A stretch of 64,000 bases of DNA. Source: Archivesica marissinica (taxonomy: Eukaryota; Mollusca; Bivalvia; Venerida; Vesicomyidae). A program made the position numbers and the translations under genes. The stretch is taken from NCBI GenBank assembly GCA_014843695.1, contig CM026400.1, forward strand, positions 44,112,126-44,176,125. Reading direction: 5' to 3'. Of the stretch, positions 10,878-23,177 are shown in pieces (positions within the stretch are counted from its first letter, which is position 1; the number at the start of each line of letters is the position of its first letter). Under the pieces are notes generated by a model. That model was not told where the DNA came from. It worked only from the letters and a program-made list of their open reading frames with translations, and ran no database searches.

Positions 10878-11055
10878 TAAACTTTATTTATTTTACAACG
10901 ATTGCGAAGCAAGTTCTAACAACTTATATTAATCACTCTCGTTGGCGTGGATGAAAGCGCATATGTGGTCATTCGTGTGGGAAGAAACCGGAGTACCCGG
11001 AGAAAACCCACTTGTCCGATCTGGCGATCACCGTACCATCTCACATACTGCTATT
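10878..11055 (-). mobile_element. SINE-C copy, head truncated
   Basis: Tail and middle portions (acaacgattgcgaagcaagt ... accatctcacatact). The tRNA-like head is missing. Confidence 0.82.
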
Positions 11056-11935
11056 GACAGAGAGAGCTGTGCAAGTCTATGCTTTTGTTACAGCCTTTCA
11101 GTTACCGTATTTCAAAGGTCATCAATTATGGAGTTGGAACTAACTAATCTTTTTTTAAAAATATACCATATACAAATTTGGTGAACAAAACATTAAAAGA
11201 ACTACCGGCATATAAACAACATGACTTGAGCTTTTGATTGAATTTCTATAGTATCTCCCATAGATCCTTACTCAGGCCCGTAGCCACACTGAGGCACACC
11301 GAGGCAATTACCGCGGTTAAAATTTCCCAAGCAACCAAAAAATAAATGAAAAATTAAATAAATAAAATACAAAAAAATATCCCTTTGCTGTATAAAATGT
11401 TGACTGCTAGAGAGCTGAAAGGTCAGTACATAATTATACGTCAAAACTCGTTAAATCAGAAAACGCAGGACATCTCTTCTATACCCCAACAATTTTAAAG
11501 GGGAACATGCCCCCGGACACCCTAGATTGCCTCGGTTGAAATTTTCCTCTGGCTTACTGTTACGGGTACATTTCTGAGATAAAAATAAGACAATGCCATA
11601 AATATAAATCATGCATATTCATGGTTCGCTTACGCGTTTGTAGAATGTCCAAGTCCTAAAATAGACAAGCAAATTATCGCTTTGTTGATTTCTATGACTA
11701 ATGAACTGACATGATTTGTTGTAGGTTGATCTAAATATATCAAGTTCTCATTTCATTCATTTTCTCACAATTTACAGTCATATTTATTTCACTCAAATGT
11801 CAGTAATTAATTAATTAAGTTTTTGTCTGAAAGAGCAGGTTCACAGCTAGACTTTCACAGTAGGGAGACATACATGCCAAACCGTTCCAAATCCATTAGA
11901 GGTAAATCTGCGGGCGGGCAATGTGCATGCCCAAA
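11056..11935. other. AKNA intron 2, unremarkable
   Basis: AT-rich. I see no gene, RNA or clear repeat. Confidence 0.45.
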
Positions 11936-12128
11936 TTAACCCTTTCCTTCATAAAGATTTAGCTATCATGCAGTGGATAAGTAGTCGCCATATCTATCCC
12001 ACCTCCATAGATATTACTGGGACTACATGAGATTCTGGACTTTATTATGAACATTGGTTTGGCTACTACATTGTCAATGTATGTCGTATTGGTAATAGCA
12101 TCAGGAGGTGCTTCTATGAAGGAAAGAA
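11936..12128. mobile_element. MITE-4 copy
   Basis: Inverted ends aaccctttccttcat... / ...atgaaggaaag around tggataagtagtcgccat and gtttggctactacattgtca. Related to 23783-24106. Confidence 0.72.
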
Positions 12129-12404
12129 GAAATGGAACCCATGTAATTACATGTATTAATTTGACCCAATTACCTATATTTGTTAACGTAAATGGACGAT
12201 TATCGCCTATGAAATAAGATTTCAGATTTCATCACAATACGTGTGACCAAGACGTATTGACAAGAAAAATACAATTGCTAGGTTACAAGGTTACAAGGGA
12301 AATGGTGACTGATGGACGAGCAGCCATAACTAATGTTGTTGAAACTTGTGGCCCACCCCATTTGCTTCAACATTTATTGACAATTCTTGTGCACAACAAT
12401 GACA

Positions 12405-12980
12405 TAAATCTTATACACTATGCATAATTATACAAGTGTGTTGTTCATTTGTTTTGTTCTGTACATTGTATATATAGAATGAATGCAATAAAATATGATT
12501 AAACTTATATACTATGCATAATTATACAAGTGTGTTCTATGTTTTGTTCTGTACATTGTATATATAGAATGAATGCAATAAAATGTGATTAAACTTATAT
12601 ACTATGCATAATTATACAAGTGTGTTCATTTGTTTTGTTCTGTACATTGCATATATAGAATGAATGTAAGTAAGTAAGTAAGTATTTGGTTTAACGGCGC
12701 ATCAGCACAGTTCAGGCTATATCGCGCCGGGTTAAGTATATTGTATACAAGATACCTACAACTAAAACTATTATGTAGAACATAACATTCTGTATGCATT
12801 AAAATTGCAATGACGAACGGTCAATTGCAACAACATTTATCAAGCTGTAAAAATGATAATACAACGTCAATGGTAAAACTTACAATTTATGGAAAATATG
12901 TGATTATTTTAAAAATGCAATAATGTAGTTCTGTACATTGTATATATAGAATGAATGCAATAACATATGATTAAACTAAA
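12405..12980. repeat. About 100-bp tandem repeat, 3 copies plus a detached fourth
   Basis: Unit around tatgcataattatacaagtg and gttctgtacattgtatatat. A (gtaa)n run and a patch ggtttaacggcgcatcagca, which resembles repeats common in mollusc DNA, interrupt it at 12665-12730. The partial fourth copy is at 12927-12980. Confidence 0.8.
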
Positions 12981-13247
12981 ATGGACGGACAGACAAAGCA
13001 CACTACCTCACCTTCAGTTCATGAAGCCCGCCCCATATATTGGACCAAATTTGGGTGAAATTCAATTTATTTTAATCATAATGCTCCCATAACGCTCCCA
13101 ACTTACTGCAATATTCATCATATAGAATGCTTCTTTCCGAGACCTCATCAATGGCATAGAGGTGGGGCGGACTCCGTAACTCCAGGCAGAACAGCTGCAG
13201 GCTCAAACTCCCTCCTCGCATTCTCTCGCCTTATTTTTTTATTGTCT

Positions 13248-13430
13248 ATTCAAATTTCTGTTAGCTTGATGGTGAAACAAGGTCTTATAACATTAGTTTT
13301 ATCACCCTCGAGACTTCATTCCTGATAGAATCCATCGCCATAAGGGAGAGAGAAGAGGCAATGTGGATTTTAGTGCCTTGCCTAAGAACACCACCGCCGA
13401 TGTTTTGGCGGGTTCAAACTCACAAACTCA
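13248..13430 (-). mobile_element. SINE-A copy, degenerate
   Basis: The tail and core are recognisable (gcttgatggtgaaacaagg, cttgcctaagaacacc). The head is scrambled. Confidence 0.7.
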
Positions 13431-13446
13431 CAATCACAAGGCTTGT

Positions 13447-13685
13447 GGACGTCATGATAGCGCAGTGGTGGAACATTCGCTTCAGGTGTGAAAGGTCTGA
13501 AGTTCGAGTCCCGCTGGAGCCGCTACGATTGTGCCCTTAGGCAAGGCATTTAAATTCCACGTCGTCTCTTCTCCCTCCCTCGCAACGATGGATTCCATCA
13601 GGAATGAGGTCTCAAGAGTGATTAATATAAGTTGTAAGAACTTGTTTCGCAATCGAGCTAAAATAAATTTGTTTATAAACTAAAC
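13447..13685 (+). mobile_element. SINE-A copy, full length
   Basis: Head gtcatgatagcgcagtgg, box B agttcgagtcccgc, core gtgcccttaggcaaggcatt, tail cgcaatcgagctaaaataaa. Head-to-head with the degenerate copy just before it. Confidence 0.9.
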
Positions 13686-13782
13686 TAATCACAACGCAGG
13701 CACTGTATATATCACATCCATATATCACATCCATATAATACGATATCCAAATGGTATCATATCGAGAGGTTAATAGATGTAT

Positions 13783-13961
13783 GTACAGTCAAACCTGTGT
13801 TAGTGGTCACCTCCATTAAGCAGCCAACCTGTATTAAGCAGCCATTTTCCAAATTACCAATATGCCATTTTATTATGCATTTGACCTCTATTAAGCAGCC
13901 ACCTGTGCTCAGCAACCTGTGACTCCCTTGGCTGGCTGTTTAAGACAGGTTTAACTGTACA
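13783..13961. mobile_element. Small TA-flanked MITE, pogo/mariner-like ends
   Basis: Ends TACAGTCAAACCTGT and ACAGGTTTAACTGTA form terminal inverted repeats next to TA. The interior repeats attaagcagccacctgt. The ends resemble Tigger/pogo termini. Non-coding. Confidence 0.72.
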
Positions 13962-14007
13962 TTGACCTCTATTAAGCAGCCACCTGTGCTCAGCAGCCTG
14001 TGACTCC

Positions 14008-14175
14008 CTGCGTGCTGATCAGGATCTATGTTGTTTGCTACATAGCCAAGTGTCTTAGCAAGTACATCTGAATAGCAAACTGCATAGAGCCTGATCAGAC
14101 GGTACGTTCCATGGCGGCTGATCTGGCTCTATGTTCTTTGCAAATACTGTTTGAACGGTATCCAGAAAGGGTTAA
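14008..14175. mobile_element. MITE-3 fragment
   Basis: Right two thirds of the family: gctgatcaggatctatgttg through gtatccagaaagggttaa. Confidence 0.72.
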
Positions 14176-14603
14176 TATATGCAATTAATTGTTTATTAAA
14201 TGTCATTTATTTAATCACATACGGTAATTGTATATTTATTAGACACTATTCTATTATACTGTTTATTTTGTCTATTCACACATATCCATATCGTTCATAA
14301 ACTAATCTGGTATTTTGTTTAATTTACAGGCACTATATATATATATATATAAATATAATTAACAATTGGAATGTACCGTAAATAAATTGGCACATTTTTC
14401 AATTAACAGTAACCGCGATGAATTTGCATATTTATTATGTTAATCATTGTATTTATTATAGTATTCTGAAACTCTGCACTTTACTATTATAATTATGGGA
14501 ATTGATTGTAAGCGTATTGAAGTAATCTAGAGTCTAGATCCTACAGTCTACAGTCACACCCGTCTTAACCCCCACCCCTAGAGGCATATACTTATATAGT
14601 ATT

Positions 14604-14760
14604 CAGGCATCCATGGTGTAATGCATATGCTGTCTGCCTTGTATCTGAGAGGTTGAGGGCTCGAGCCCAGTCAACAATGGCGGTGGTGTCCTTAGGCATG
14701 ACACTTAAGTCCTCTTCTCTCTCGCTGGTGGCGATAGATTCTACATATTACTTTCCTCAC
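14604..14760 (+). mobile_element. Degenerate tRNA-like SINE fragment
   Basis: tRNA-like head with box B (gagggctcgagcccag), followed by a SINE-A-like core (gtccttaggcatgacactta; ctggtggcgatagattct). Confidence 0.55.
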
Positions 14761-14772
14761 TGGGAATCAGGT

Positions 14773-15343
14773 ACTGTCCATACTCACCTATAAGACGACC
14801 TCGCCTATAAGACGACCCCCTCCTACTTTGATCATGAAATCTGTGGGTTTGTGCATACATTTGCATATAAAGACAGGTTGATAAAATGGACACCACACCA
14901 TGCATAAATTGCTATGTTTGGCCAGAAATGTTCAGTGTCAGAGTGATTTCTGTTCTGAAACGTAACTATGGATACCATTAAACCTCTAGCACGCTGTAGG
15001 CGAAATGAGCAGTAGGACTTGACAGTTCATTCAAATCATTCTGTGTAAGTCATACTTTCTAGGAAAAATTTAAAAAATGACCACATTTATGCTTAATACT
15101 TCTGCGCCAGCGAGAGTGATTAATATAAGTTGTTAGAACTTGCTTCGCAATCGTTGTAAAATAAGTAACGTTTAAAATAAGAAAAATAGTACACATTTGG
15201 GACGATTTCAATGAAATGTCAAGCCCTACTTTCTAGGAAAACTAAGAAAACTTTTTTTTATCACACGCTAATAAGATGGGATGCCACTTTGAGGTCGTAA
15301 TCTGGTGGTAAAAAACTTTGTCTTATAGGCGAGCATAGATGGT
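14773..15343. mobile_element. MITE-5 copy with nested SINE-C tail
   Basis: Left end tccatactcacctataagac and right end gtcttataggcgagcatag are inverted. A SINE-C tail fragment (15105-15180) lies inside. The same family is at 57908-58232 and gave rise to the 44-bp array at 44593. Confidence 0.65.
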
Positions 15344-15609
15344 AAATAACTGCTTAATAGAGGTGACTGCTAAAACATGTTTACCTGTATGCTTAAATCT
15401 GAGGGCTTCATTCTATGACAGTAACAAAAAGCACGGTTATTGTTAACCAGTACATTAATAGGAAGTGTCAAGGAATAGTTCAATAGTATTATCAACGTCT
15501 AAACTTTGTTGAACTGTAAGCACAAGATCCATTCACTGTATTCAGTATTGTGGTCTGGATCTTCATTGACTTGGAGATATGTATTGTTCCTTGATGAAGT
15601 AATACATTT

Positions 15610-15795
15610 GTTTGCAATTTGCAATCAGATTTGTTTCTGTGATAACCGTGTCAGTAATAAATCAATTAAAAATCTTGATTATAAACAATTACTTGTTGAC
15701 CAATTCGCAATCAGATTTGTTTCTGTGATAACCGTGTCTATTAATAAATCAATTAAAAATCTTGATTATAAACAATTTCTTGTTGACCAATTCAT
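15610..15795. repeat. 86-bp tandem duplication
   Basis: Two copies of gcaatcagatttgtttctgt and the following 66 bp (starts at 15621 and 15707). Confidence 0.82.
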
Positions 15796-15851
15796 AATTC
15801 TATGCCAGTTTTGTATGATTTGGTTTAGATATAACACAGGAGGAAGGGTAA

Positions 15852-17181
15852 TGACTGTATGGCATGGGTAAGTTGAGTACTTGTGGTCTCCAGTCTTCTA
15901 CGTGCCAGACTGTATGGCATAGGTAAGTTGAGTACTTGTGGTCTCCAGTCTTCTACGTGCCAGACTGTATGGCATGGGTAAGTTGAGTACTTGTGGTCTC
16001 CAGTCTTCTACGTGCCAGACTGTATGGCATGGGTAAGTTGAGTACTTGTGGTCTCCAGTCTTCTACGTGCCAGACTGTATGGTATGGGTAAGTTGAGTAC
16101 TTGTGGTCTCCAGTCTTCTACGTGCCAGACTGTATGGCATGGGTAAGTTGAGTACTTGTGGTCTCCAGTCTTCTACCTGCCAGACTGTATGGCATGGGTA
16201 AGTTGAGTACTTGTGGTCTCCAGTCTTCTACCTGCCAGACTGTATGGCATGGGTAAGTTGAGTACTTGTGGTCTCCAGTCCTCTACGTGCCAGACTGTAT
16301 GGCATGGGTAAGTTGAGTACTTGTGGTCTCCAGTCCTCTACGTGCCAGACTGTATGGCATGGGTAAGTTGAGTACTCGTAGTCTGCAGTCCTCTACGTGC
16401 CAGACTGTATGGCATGGGTAAGTTGAGTACTTGTGGTATGCAGTCCTCTACGTGCCAGACTGTATGGCATGGGTAAGTTGAGTACTTGTGGTCTCCAGTC
16501 CTCTACGTGCCAGACTGTATGGCATGGGTAAGTTGAGTACTTGTGGTCTCCAGTCCTCTACGTGCCAGACTGTATGGCATGGGTAAGTTGAGTACTTGTG
16601 GTCTCCAGTCTTCTACGTGCCAGACTGTATGGTATGGGTAAGTTGAGTACTTGTGGTCTCCAGTCTTCTACGTGCCAGACTGTATGGCATGGGTAAGTTG
16701 AGTACTTGTGGTCTGCAGTCCTCTACGTGCCAGACTGTATGGCATGGGTAAGTTGAGTACTTGTGGTCTCCAGTCTTCTACGTGCCAGACTGTATGGTAT
16801 GGGTAAGTTGAGTACTTGTGGTCTCCAGTCTTCTACCTGCCAGACTGTATGGCATGGGTAAGTTGAGTACTTGTGGTCTGCAGTCCTCTACGTGCCAGAC
16901 TGTATGGCATGGGTAAGTTGAGTACTTGTGGTCTGCAGTCCTCTACGTGCCAGACTGTATGGCATGGGTAAGTTGAGTACTTGTGGTCTCCAGTCCTCTA
17001 CGTGCCAGACTGTATGGCATGGGTAAGTTGAGTACTTATGGTCTCCAGTCCTCTACGTGCCAGACTGTATGGCATGGGTAAGTTGAGTACTTGTGGTCTC
17101 CAGTCTTCTACCTGCCAGACTGTATGGCATGGGTAAGTTGAGTACTTGTGGTCTCCAGTCTTCTACGTGCCAGACTGTATG
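15852..17181. repeat. Minisatellite, 55-bp unit, about 24 copies
   Basis: Unit tggcatgggtaagttgagta followed by cttgtggtctccagtcttct and acgtgccagactgta. Each plus-strand unit carries a donor-like atgggtaagt, but the array lies in intron 2 of a minus-strand gene. Confidence 0.97.
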
Positions 17182-17202
17182 TTTGTCTCAGGGCTTAAAG
17201 TT

Positions 17203-17536
17203 GTGTGTTTTTATGTTTCTTTATCGTCGCTACCAGTTGGTTGCCCATATGAGTGACTTAACAACGCCGCCTGAAGAGATTAGTCAGTTTAGATTTTTGG
17301 AGGATAGTGCATGATACAGACAGAGACCCATTCCAGAGTCTCCTCGTTTTCTTTTACGTGCACGGTGTAAAGCACTGACACAAGACGTCGGTTTAATGTC
17401 CCATCTGAAATACTGATAATTTTATTAGGGTCAGACGGGGGATCGAACCTGCGATCCCTGGATTACAAGTCCAGCGAGTTAACCACTGGACTACAGATCC
17501 GTATGTGTTCTCTGTTTTATTAGGGTCAGACGGGGG
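17203..17536 (-). mobile_element. SINE-B copy plus a short duplicate next to AKNA exon 2
   Basis: A full-length SINE-B (17203-17504), then a second copy of ttattagggtcagacggggg at 17517-17536. The duplicate stops about 10 bp from the intron-side edge of the donor of AKNA exon 2. Confidence 0.87.
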
Positions 17537-17552
17537 AATGTTTTACACTTAC

Positions 17553-19532
17553 CTGGAAAGAATATGTTGGGCGTCGGCATTTGTGGTGAAGCAGACGTAA
17601 TCGAGCCACGCTGGGAACCGGCCAGTTGTAACATCTGTAAATGCTGTGCCGACTGCAGGGAACCGCTTGTGGCTTGACTCGGAGTCGGCGAGTTTGCATG
17701 AATCGATATCTTCGCACCAAGCCTCATTTGATCGATCGTTAATTCCGCTAAGGCGTATTTCGATAACAGTTTATCGTAATCAAACTGAAGCTGCCTTACA
17801 AGCTGTGTTGCTTGTTGACGTTTGCTCGATTCTTGCTTTAAGATTTTCGTTAATTCACCTTTGGGAACATCTGAAGCATTGCTCTTTGGTTCACTTTTGT
17901 CAAATTCATGCAACTCCAGTTCCGGACCATCAATATTAATGTTTCTGATTTCCGACAGCGTCATGTGTGTTGGTTTCACAGGCCCATGGGCGTTTAAGTT
18001 TGTAGCACTTTTACTTTTGATCTTTAGAGCCTGATTTTCATCAGCTGTACTAGGTTTTGGCAGGAGTCGTTTTGGCCCCTTTTCTAATTTTCTAAAGCTA
18101 CCAGTCTCATGATCGAAGAAACTTTCCTGTGACTTTGCATGAGATAGGTTACCTTTTTGTTGCATAGGCGGTTTCCCTTGCGAAGTATTCATTTTGGGTC
18201 GTACCGACCTATTTTCTGATGCAGCGGAAGACAGTTCACTAAGTGCAGAATCTGGTCTAAACGTATCGCTTTCACTATTCGTTTTATTTCGCGAATCAAG
18301 TCGAGTAACTTGGGTTAGCGAGTCAAATTTATCCTCATTGCTCTGATACCCAGTGTGCTCTTGATTAATCGGGTCAGCCTGGGGCGTGATCGACCTACTT
18401 CTGTCAGATTCATCATCGTAACCTTGACTACGACCTTGAGGTGTACCAGATCTACTATCGTCGTCACTAGAATATCCCGACCGTTTCTTATTTCTCCTCT
18501 GTGGGGTCAGTGAAGGCTTATTTTCATTATCATAAGCAGGCATCTTTGCCGGTTTTGGGCTATCTCCATCATTTTCCTGACTTGCAGCAAAATATATTTC
18601 ATCATCTGACCCTAACCCATCATCATGATCATCAAGAATTTGATCAGTTCGCTGACTTTCTGATTGCTCAAACGGAATGCTCAACATATCATTGTCATGG
18701 TCTAATGATTGCAGCCGCTCTGTATAAAGTTCCAACGCTTCTTCTGGTGAAATCTCCGGAAACGATCGACTACTTATCGTACGTGTCGAACTTGCTGTGT
18801 TTGGTCTTGTACGTTTTCCTTCATTTGCTTCAAAATTATGATGATCGAATACATCAAAACCTTGATTTTCAAATAGTTTTTCTTCTGATTGTCTCACATC
18901 TTTATTCGGTAACTCAATGTCCATTGATTCACGCATCGGAGTACCGGCATCGTGGCGTAATAACACTTCAATCTCATCTCTTGCCGTTGTGTCATCATCA
19001 TAATCCCTCGAATAATTTGTTTCTAAATTCTCAAACTCTTGCAAAGAATCTCTGGGATGCACAAAGTCGTCTTCGTCAACAAGCACACCTAAGTCCTGCA
19101 ATTGTCGATAATATTCGTCGCCGAATAAATCCTGTCGTTGACTCTCACCTTTTTGATCACCCTCATCAAAAGTTTCGTCGTAATTCAACGAATGATCGAA
19201 ACTACTTCTGCTACTTAGACTAGTTCTGTTTCCTTTAGGTGTTAATCGATCACGTGATCTATCCGATGTATCATTAAACTCAGCATCGAAACTCAGATCG
19301 TCCTTAGAAGCTTCAAGATCACTTATGTTTATATTACTTTCATCAAAATTCCGCGAGACATCTTCGAAACTTGGGTATGACTGAAGATCCAACTGGCGTA
19401 ATGTCGACGGCGTGCTGGACTGCTTATCTCCACCTAGTCCAGAATCTGTCCAGTGCGTGGAGCTACCGTGCTTGCTAAGTAGGTCAAAGTCGTCTCTCAC
19501 GATACCGTCGTCATCTATCAGAATTCCTCCAG
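17553..19532 (-). CDS. AKNA: AKNA-like, exon 2 (main exon, 1980 nt)
   Basis: Encodes residues about 25-684, plus one base of the next codon. The acceptor is tttgtattttcag (AG at 19534-19533) and the donor is CAG|gtaagt (GT at 17552-17551). Most of it is acidic, Ser/Asp/Arg-rich and probably disordered, with many SR/RS and SP/TP dipeptides (for example SGTPQGR, SITPQAD). A more conserved patch FPEISPEEALELYTERLQSL sits in the middle. Near the C-terminal end (about residues 598-637) lies the AKNA signature: QATQLVRQLQFDYDKLLSKY followed by TIDQMRLGAK, which I recall in human AKNA as a TELVHQLQEDYHRLLTKY / TIDQLRLGAK pair. This heptad-like stretch is likely a coiled coil. It is the longest frame in the window that is not caused by a tandem repeat. 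Codon phase 1 at both ends fits exons 1 and 3. Confidence 0.95.
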
Positions 19533-19728
19533 CTGAAAATACAAATTGATAAATATTAAGAATGCATATTTTTATGTCAACGGAATACAGCACAATGTCC
19601 AATATTGTGATTTTGTTTCAGACATGGACTTGGACATAGATAGCCCAGTCAGCTGCATTACATCCTCATATAAAAGGGACTGAACCCTGTTAGGTTCAAA
19701 CTCATATCAGTGGAAGGGAAGTGGCTTA

Positions 19729-19957
19729 GTTTATACAAATTTATTTTAGCTCGATTGCGAAACAAGTTTTTATAACTTATACTAATCACTCTCGAGACCT
19801 CATTCCTGATGGAATCCATCGCCACTAGGGAGAGAGAAGAGGCATGTGGAATTTAAATGCCTTGCCTAAGGACACAATTGTAATAGCACCAGCGGGGCTC
19901 GAACTCCGGGCCTTTCGCATGTGAAGCGAACGCGCTACCACTGAGCTATCACGGCTT
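19729..19957 (-). mobile_element. SINE-A copy, full length
   Basis: Head to tail complete on the minus strand (tagctcagtgg; gagttcgagccccg; cgagctaaaataaa). It lies about 200 bp upstream of AKNA exon 2, inside intron 1. Confidence 0.9.
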
Positions 19958-20520
19958 GTGGCCAACCAATGAGAGATATCTCTAATTTTCTATTACCTCC
20001 CTTGGCAGATAAAGTGATTTATTCCAAAATGTGAATAGGTCATTTCATTTAGAATCCTTTGTTTTTACCGTTGTTCCCTAACCAGATGTTGCAGTATGAT
20101 AATTGTGATTTTATCAAAGTCGTGTCAATTAACTGATAGCATTCTTTTACAAATAAGTACCCATTGTATATACTGTATGAGATCTGTCGAGATATAGTAA
20201 TTTAATAATCATATAAAGCGGAATAGTGGAATAAAATTGCTAGCATGTTGTGCAAAGGAAACAACGATAAAACCAGAGGAAAACACTCAATAGGACCTAT
20301 CTACTTTTAGGGAGTATTCAGGGGTAGTAACTGCAATGTCTCTCATTCATTAAATCCGGCAAAAATCACCAGTCAACATACCGGTAACAGAGTAAATTCT
20401 CTTCCATCAAAATTATAACACAAAGACCCAGTTGTTCAAAACTTTGTTAAATGTAACAGTTGTCCTTATTAACCATTGCTTGTATTTGTTAAAGTTTACT
20501 TTTAATATTTAGATACTTAT
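19958..20520. other. AKNA intron 1, unremarkable
   Basis: AT-rich single-copy-looking sequence. Nothing recognised. Confidence 0.45.
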
Positions 20521-20745
20521 TAACCCGTAACCTGCTGAATAAGTAACGGAATGTGCAAACAACATAGATCCAGATCAGCCTCGTTGCAACGCCACCTCTA
20601 ATCAGGATCTATGTTATTTGCTATTCAGATAAATGCTTTAGCTCCACTATCCGAATAGCAAACAGCATAGAGACTGATCAGACGGCATTTTGTCGCCTCT
20701 GTTCAGGATCTATGTTATTTGCTATTCAGATAAGTGCTTTAGGAA
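20521..20745. mobile_element. MITE-2 copy
   Basis: Starts ttaacccgtaacctgctg and contains the catagatccagatcag / gatcaggatctatg hairpins. The right part repeats the hairpin arm instead of closing normally. Confidence 0.7.
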
Positions 20746-21235
20746 TTTTGAACAAGTTACTGAAACATCAAAACAGAAGAGATAGCTTGTTTCTCAAATT
20801 CTTACATCTTCTAGTTCTATGTAGTGTTCTTGGTAATTGTTTTCTCAGCATACTGGCATTATAGAAAAATACACTTATACAATATAATCCTTCATATAGT
20901 CCGAAACAACAACTATTGTTGATGACCACAATTTAAACAACCTCAAATCCCTTCAAAGTATTGATGAATAGTGTATGACTGTGGAACTAGAGGTTCACGG
21001 GTCAACTTGTTATTAATGTTATATGTGAAATTAATAATTAATTAAGAGGTTTAACAGGTTGCATCTTGGGACAGAATGAGTATTTGTCCTCCCCCGCTGA
21101 CTTTGACATTAATAATTGAAGTTATTGGACATATGGTCGGTCACCTGTTGACCTATTAATACAAATCATGGACATGTACAATCATGGACCAGGCATAATA
21201 TAACTCCTAATACATTGTTTCTGGTGAAATATGGG
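20746..21235. other. AKNA intron 1, unremarkable
   Basis: No repeat or gene seen. Confidence 0.4.
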
Positions 21236-21285
21236 TGAAATAATTATATATATAACATATTATTTCCAGATTATTTCTTCTTATA

Positions 21286-21567
21286 TGTGTGTGTTTTACG
21301 TTTATTTATCGTCGCTACCGGTTGCCCATATGAGCGACGCCTCCTGAAGAGATTAGTTATTTTAGATTTTGGAGGATAGTGCATGATACAGACAGAGACC
21401 CTTTCCAGAATCTCCTCTGGTTCTTTTACATGCACGGTGTAGAGCACCGACACGAGACCTCGGTTTAACGACCCATCTGAAAGACTGTTAATTTTATTAG
21501 GGTGGATCAAACATGTGATCCCTGGATTACCAGTCCAGCGTTTTACCACTGGACTACAGATCGTCTT
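21286..21567 (-). mobile_element. SINE-B copy between about 60-bp direct repeats
   Basis: A nearly full SINE-B. It is flanked by long, similar direct repeats (from ctggtgaaatatgggtgaaa on the left; from ctggtaaaatatgggtgaaa on the right), much longer than a usual LINE-mediated duplication. Confidence 0.87.
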
Positions 21568-21677
21568 CTGGTAAAATATGGGTGAAATAATTATATACAT
21601 CACATATTATTTCCAGATGATTTCTTCTACAATATTTGGGAATTGTGGATAGGATATCTAATATATTTTTTTTATTA

Positions 21678-21935
21678 TTTAAGTTTATTTAACGTCGCTA
21701 CCAGTTTCCCCATTTGAGCGACGGGCAGTTTACCTAACAACATCTTTCCTGGGCAGGCTCCAGCAGGTTAACCAGTACTTGGTGCACCAACCTCCGTAAA
21801 AAACTGCCAACTTTTTCATATAAATGACTTAAAATGAGACACGGTCTGAGCGGGGCTCGAACCAGTGACCATCAGAGATGATAGGTTACAGTGGTATAAG
21901 TGATAAGTCAGCGACCGTAACCACTCGACCACCAT
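21678..21935 (-). mobile_element. SINE-D copy
   Basis: tRNA-like head with a long variable arm on the minus strand: box A tggtcgagtggttacggtc, box B ggttcgagcccc. Body with tcctgggcaggctccagcag. Related copies are at 51316 and 63058. Confidence 0.8.
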
Positions 21936-22079
21936 ATTTTCAAATTCAAGCTATTATATATAAATGGGACAAAAAATATTTTAAGTACTTTCTAAAATTA
22001 GAGACAATATTATTGTTTCTCGAAATAAAAGTGAAAATATGAAGTTCAAATAAACTATAATTATTTTTAATGCCGACAG

Positions 22080-22212
22080 ACACTTAAGAAATAATATTTG
22101 TCTTTAGTTATTTATTGGCGAATAAAGCATGGTTTGGAATTCTGACGCGTAGGAATTTAAACCATGCATGCCAACGTGGCAGAACTCCGGAATAAATGTT
22201 TTATTTGCCAGT
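22080..22212. mobile_element. Short fold-back element
   Basis: Imperfect palindrome around aataaagcatggtttggaat and its complement. Same family as 55545-55680. Confidence 0.6.
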
Positions 22213-22218
22213 AAATAA

Positions 22219-22464
22219 TTAACCCTTTCAACACCACAGACTTCTAAATTGGCTTACAAAAAAGTGTAGATCCAGATGAGCCAGCTCGTGATGAGCCGTC
22301 TCATCAGGGTCTGCACTTTTTTTCAAGTAATATAACTATTTTTAGAAAAAAAATATACCCATTTTGATAAATGAACTGATCCAAATGTAATTTTGTTATT
22401 AATTTATTGGTCTAAAAATATCATGGACCAGTCCATGTCAGTTACTTGGTGTTGAATGGGTTAA
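22219..22464 (-). mobile_element. MITE-1 copy, reversed
   Basis: TTAACCCTTTCAACACC at the left and TGGTGTTGAATGGGTTAA at the right, with the gagccgtctcatcagg hairpin. Confidence 0.82.
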
Positions 22465-22744
22465 AACATGACCGAAATGTCTAAAAAGTGCAAAAATAGT
22501 TGGTGTTATTTTTTACAGTGCATAAATGTCACAAAACTACAAAAAATGCTAGTAAAAGGACATCAGCTTTGACGTCACTCGCTAAACAATGTATTAATGT
22601 ATTAACTTTTATTGCAGATTTAAACATGATAAATTCCTTCTTTGCATAATACAGACAAAATGCTGAGTCATGTTAGAATATAAGATAATAAATAAATCAT
22701 GATTTCAAATCATCCATGTCTTAAAATGTCTCCTTGTAAGTTGC

Positions 22745-22852
22745 CGCTATTTACCAGAAAAGGCGACCATTTTAAAAACAGGCGGCCATTTTGAAAACAG
22801 GCAGCCATTTTGAAAACAGGTAGCCATTTTGAAAACAGACGCCATTTTGTAA
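22745..22852. repeat. About 22-bp tandem repeat, 5 copies
   Basis: Copies of ggccattttgaaaacaggc. Confidence 0.85.
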
Positions 22853-23160
22853 GGGGAAGGTGTGGTCTTATGACGTGTTTCCTCTTCCAACTTTTTTCGT
22901 AACAATAAGTTCATTTGGAAGGGCCGTAACTAATTCGGGAAGGGCCGTAACTAATGTTGCTAGAACTTGTGGCCCGACCCGTTTGCCTCTATTTAATTTG
23001 TCATGTTTTGTATTCACGTGTATATGTAAAACGAATCGAGCAATAATATATGATTAAACTAAATAAGTTCATGGTGCCATAATTGCATCCAGATAGTGAA
23101 CATCTAACATCTGACCTATTTCTTGTCTAGATCGCCCTAGGCTATAGAGTACTATAGAGT
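22853..23160. other. AKNA intron 1, unremarkable
   Basis: Contains a small duplication of gaagggccgtaactaat. Nothing else seen. Confidence 0.4.
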
Positions 23161-23177
23161 AGCCTACTGCATAATTT

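Noticed and set aside
15852..17181. Repeated donor-like atgggtaagt in each 55-bp unit as functional splice sites
   Set aside because: They are on the plus strand, antisense to AKNA, with no exon or acceptor beside them.
18501..19223. A 240-codon plus-strand frame
   Set aside because: It is antisense to the conserved AKNA exon 2, His/Leu-rich as expected from the complement of Asp/Ser-rich coding DNA, and has no support of its own.
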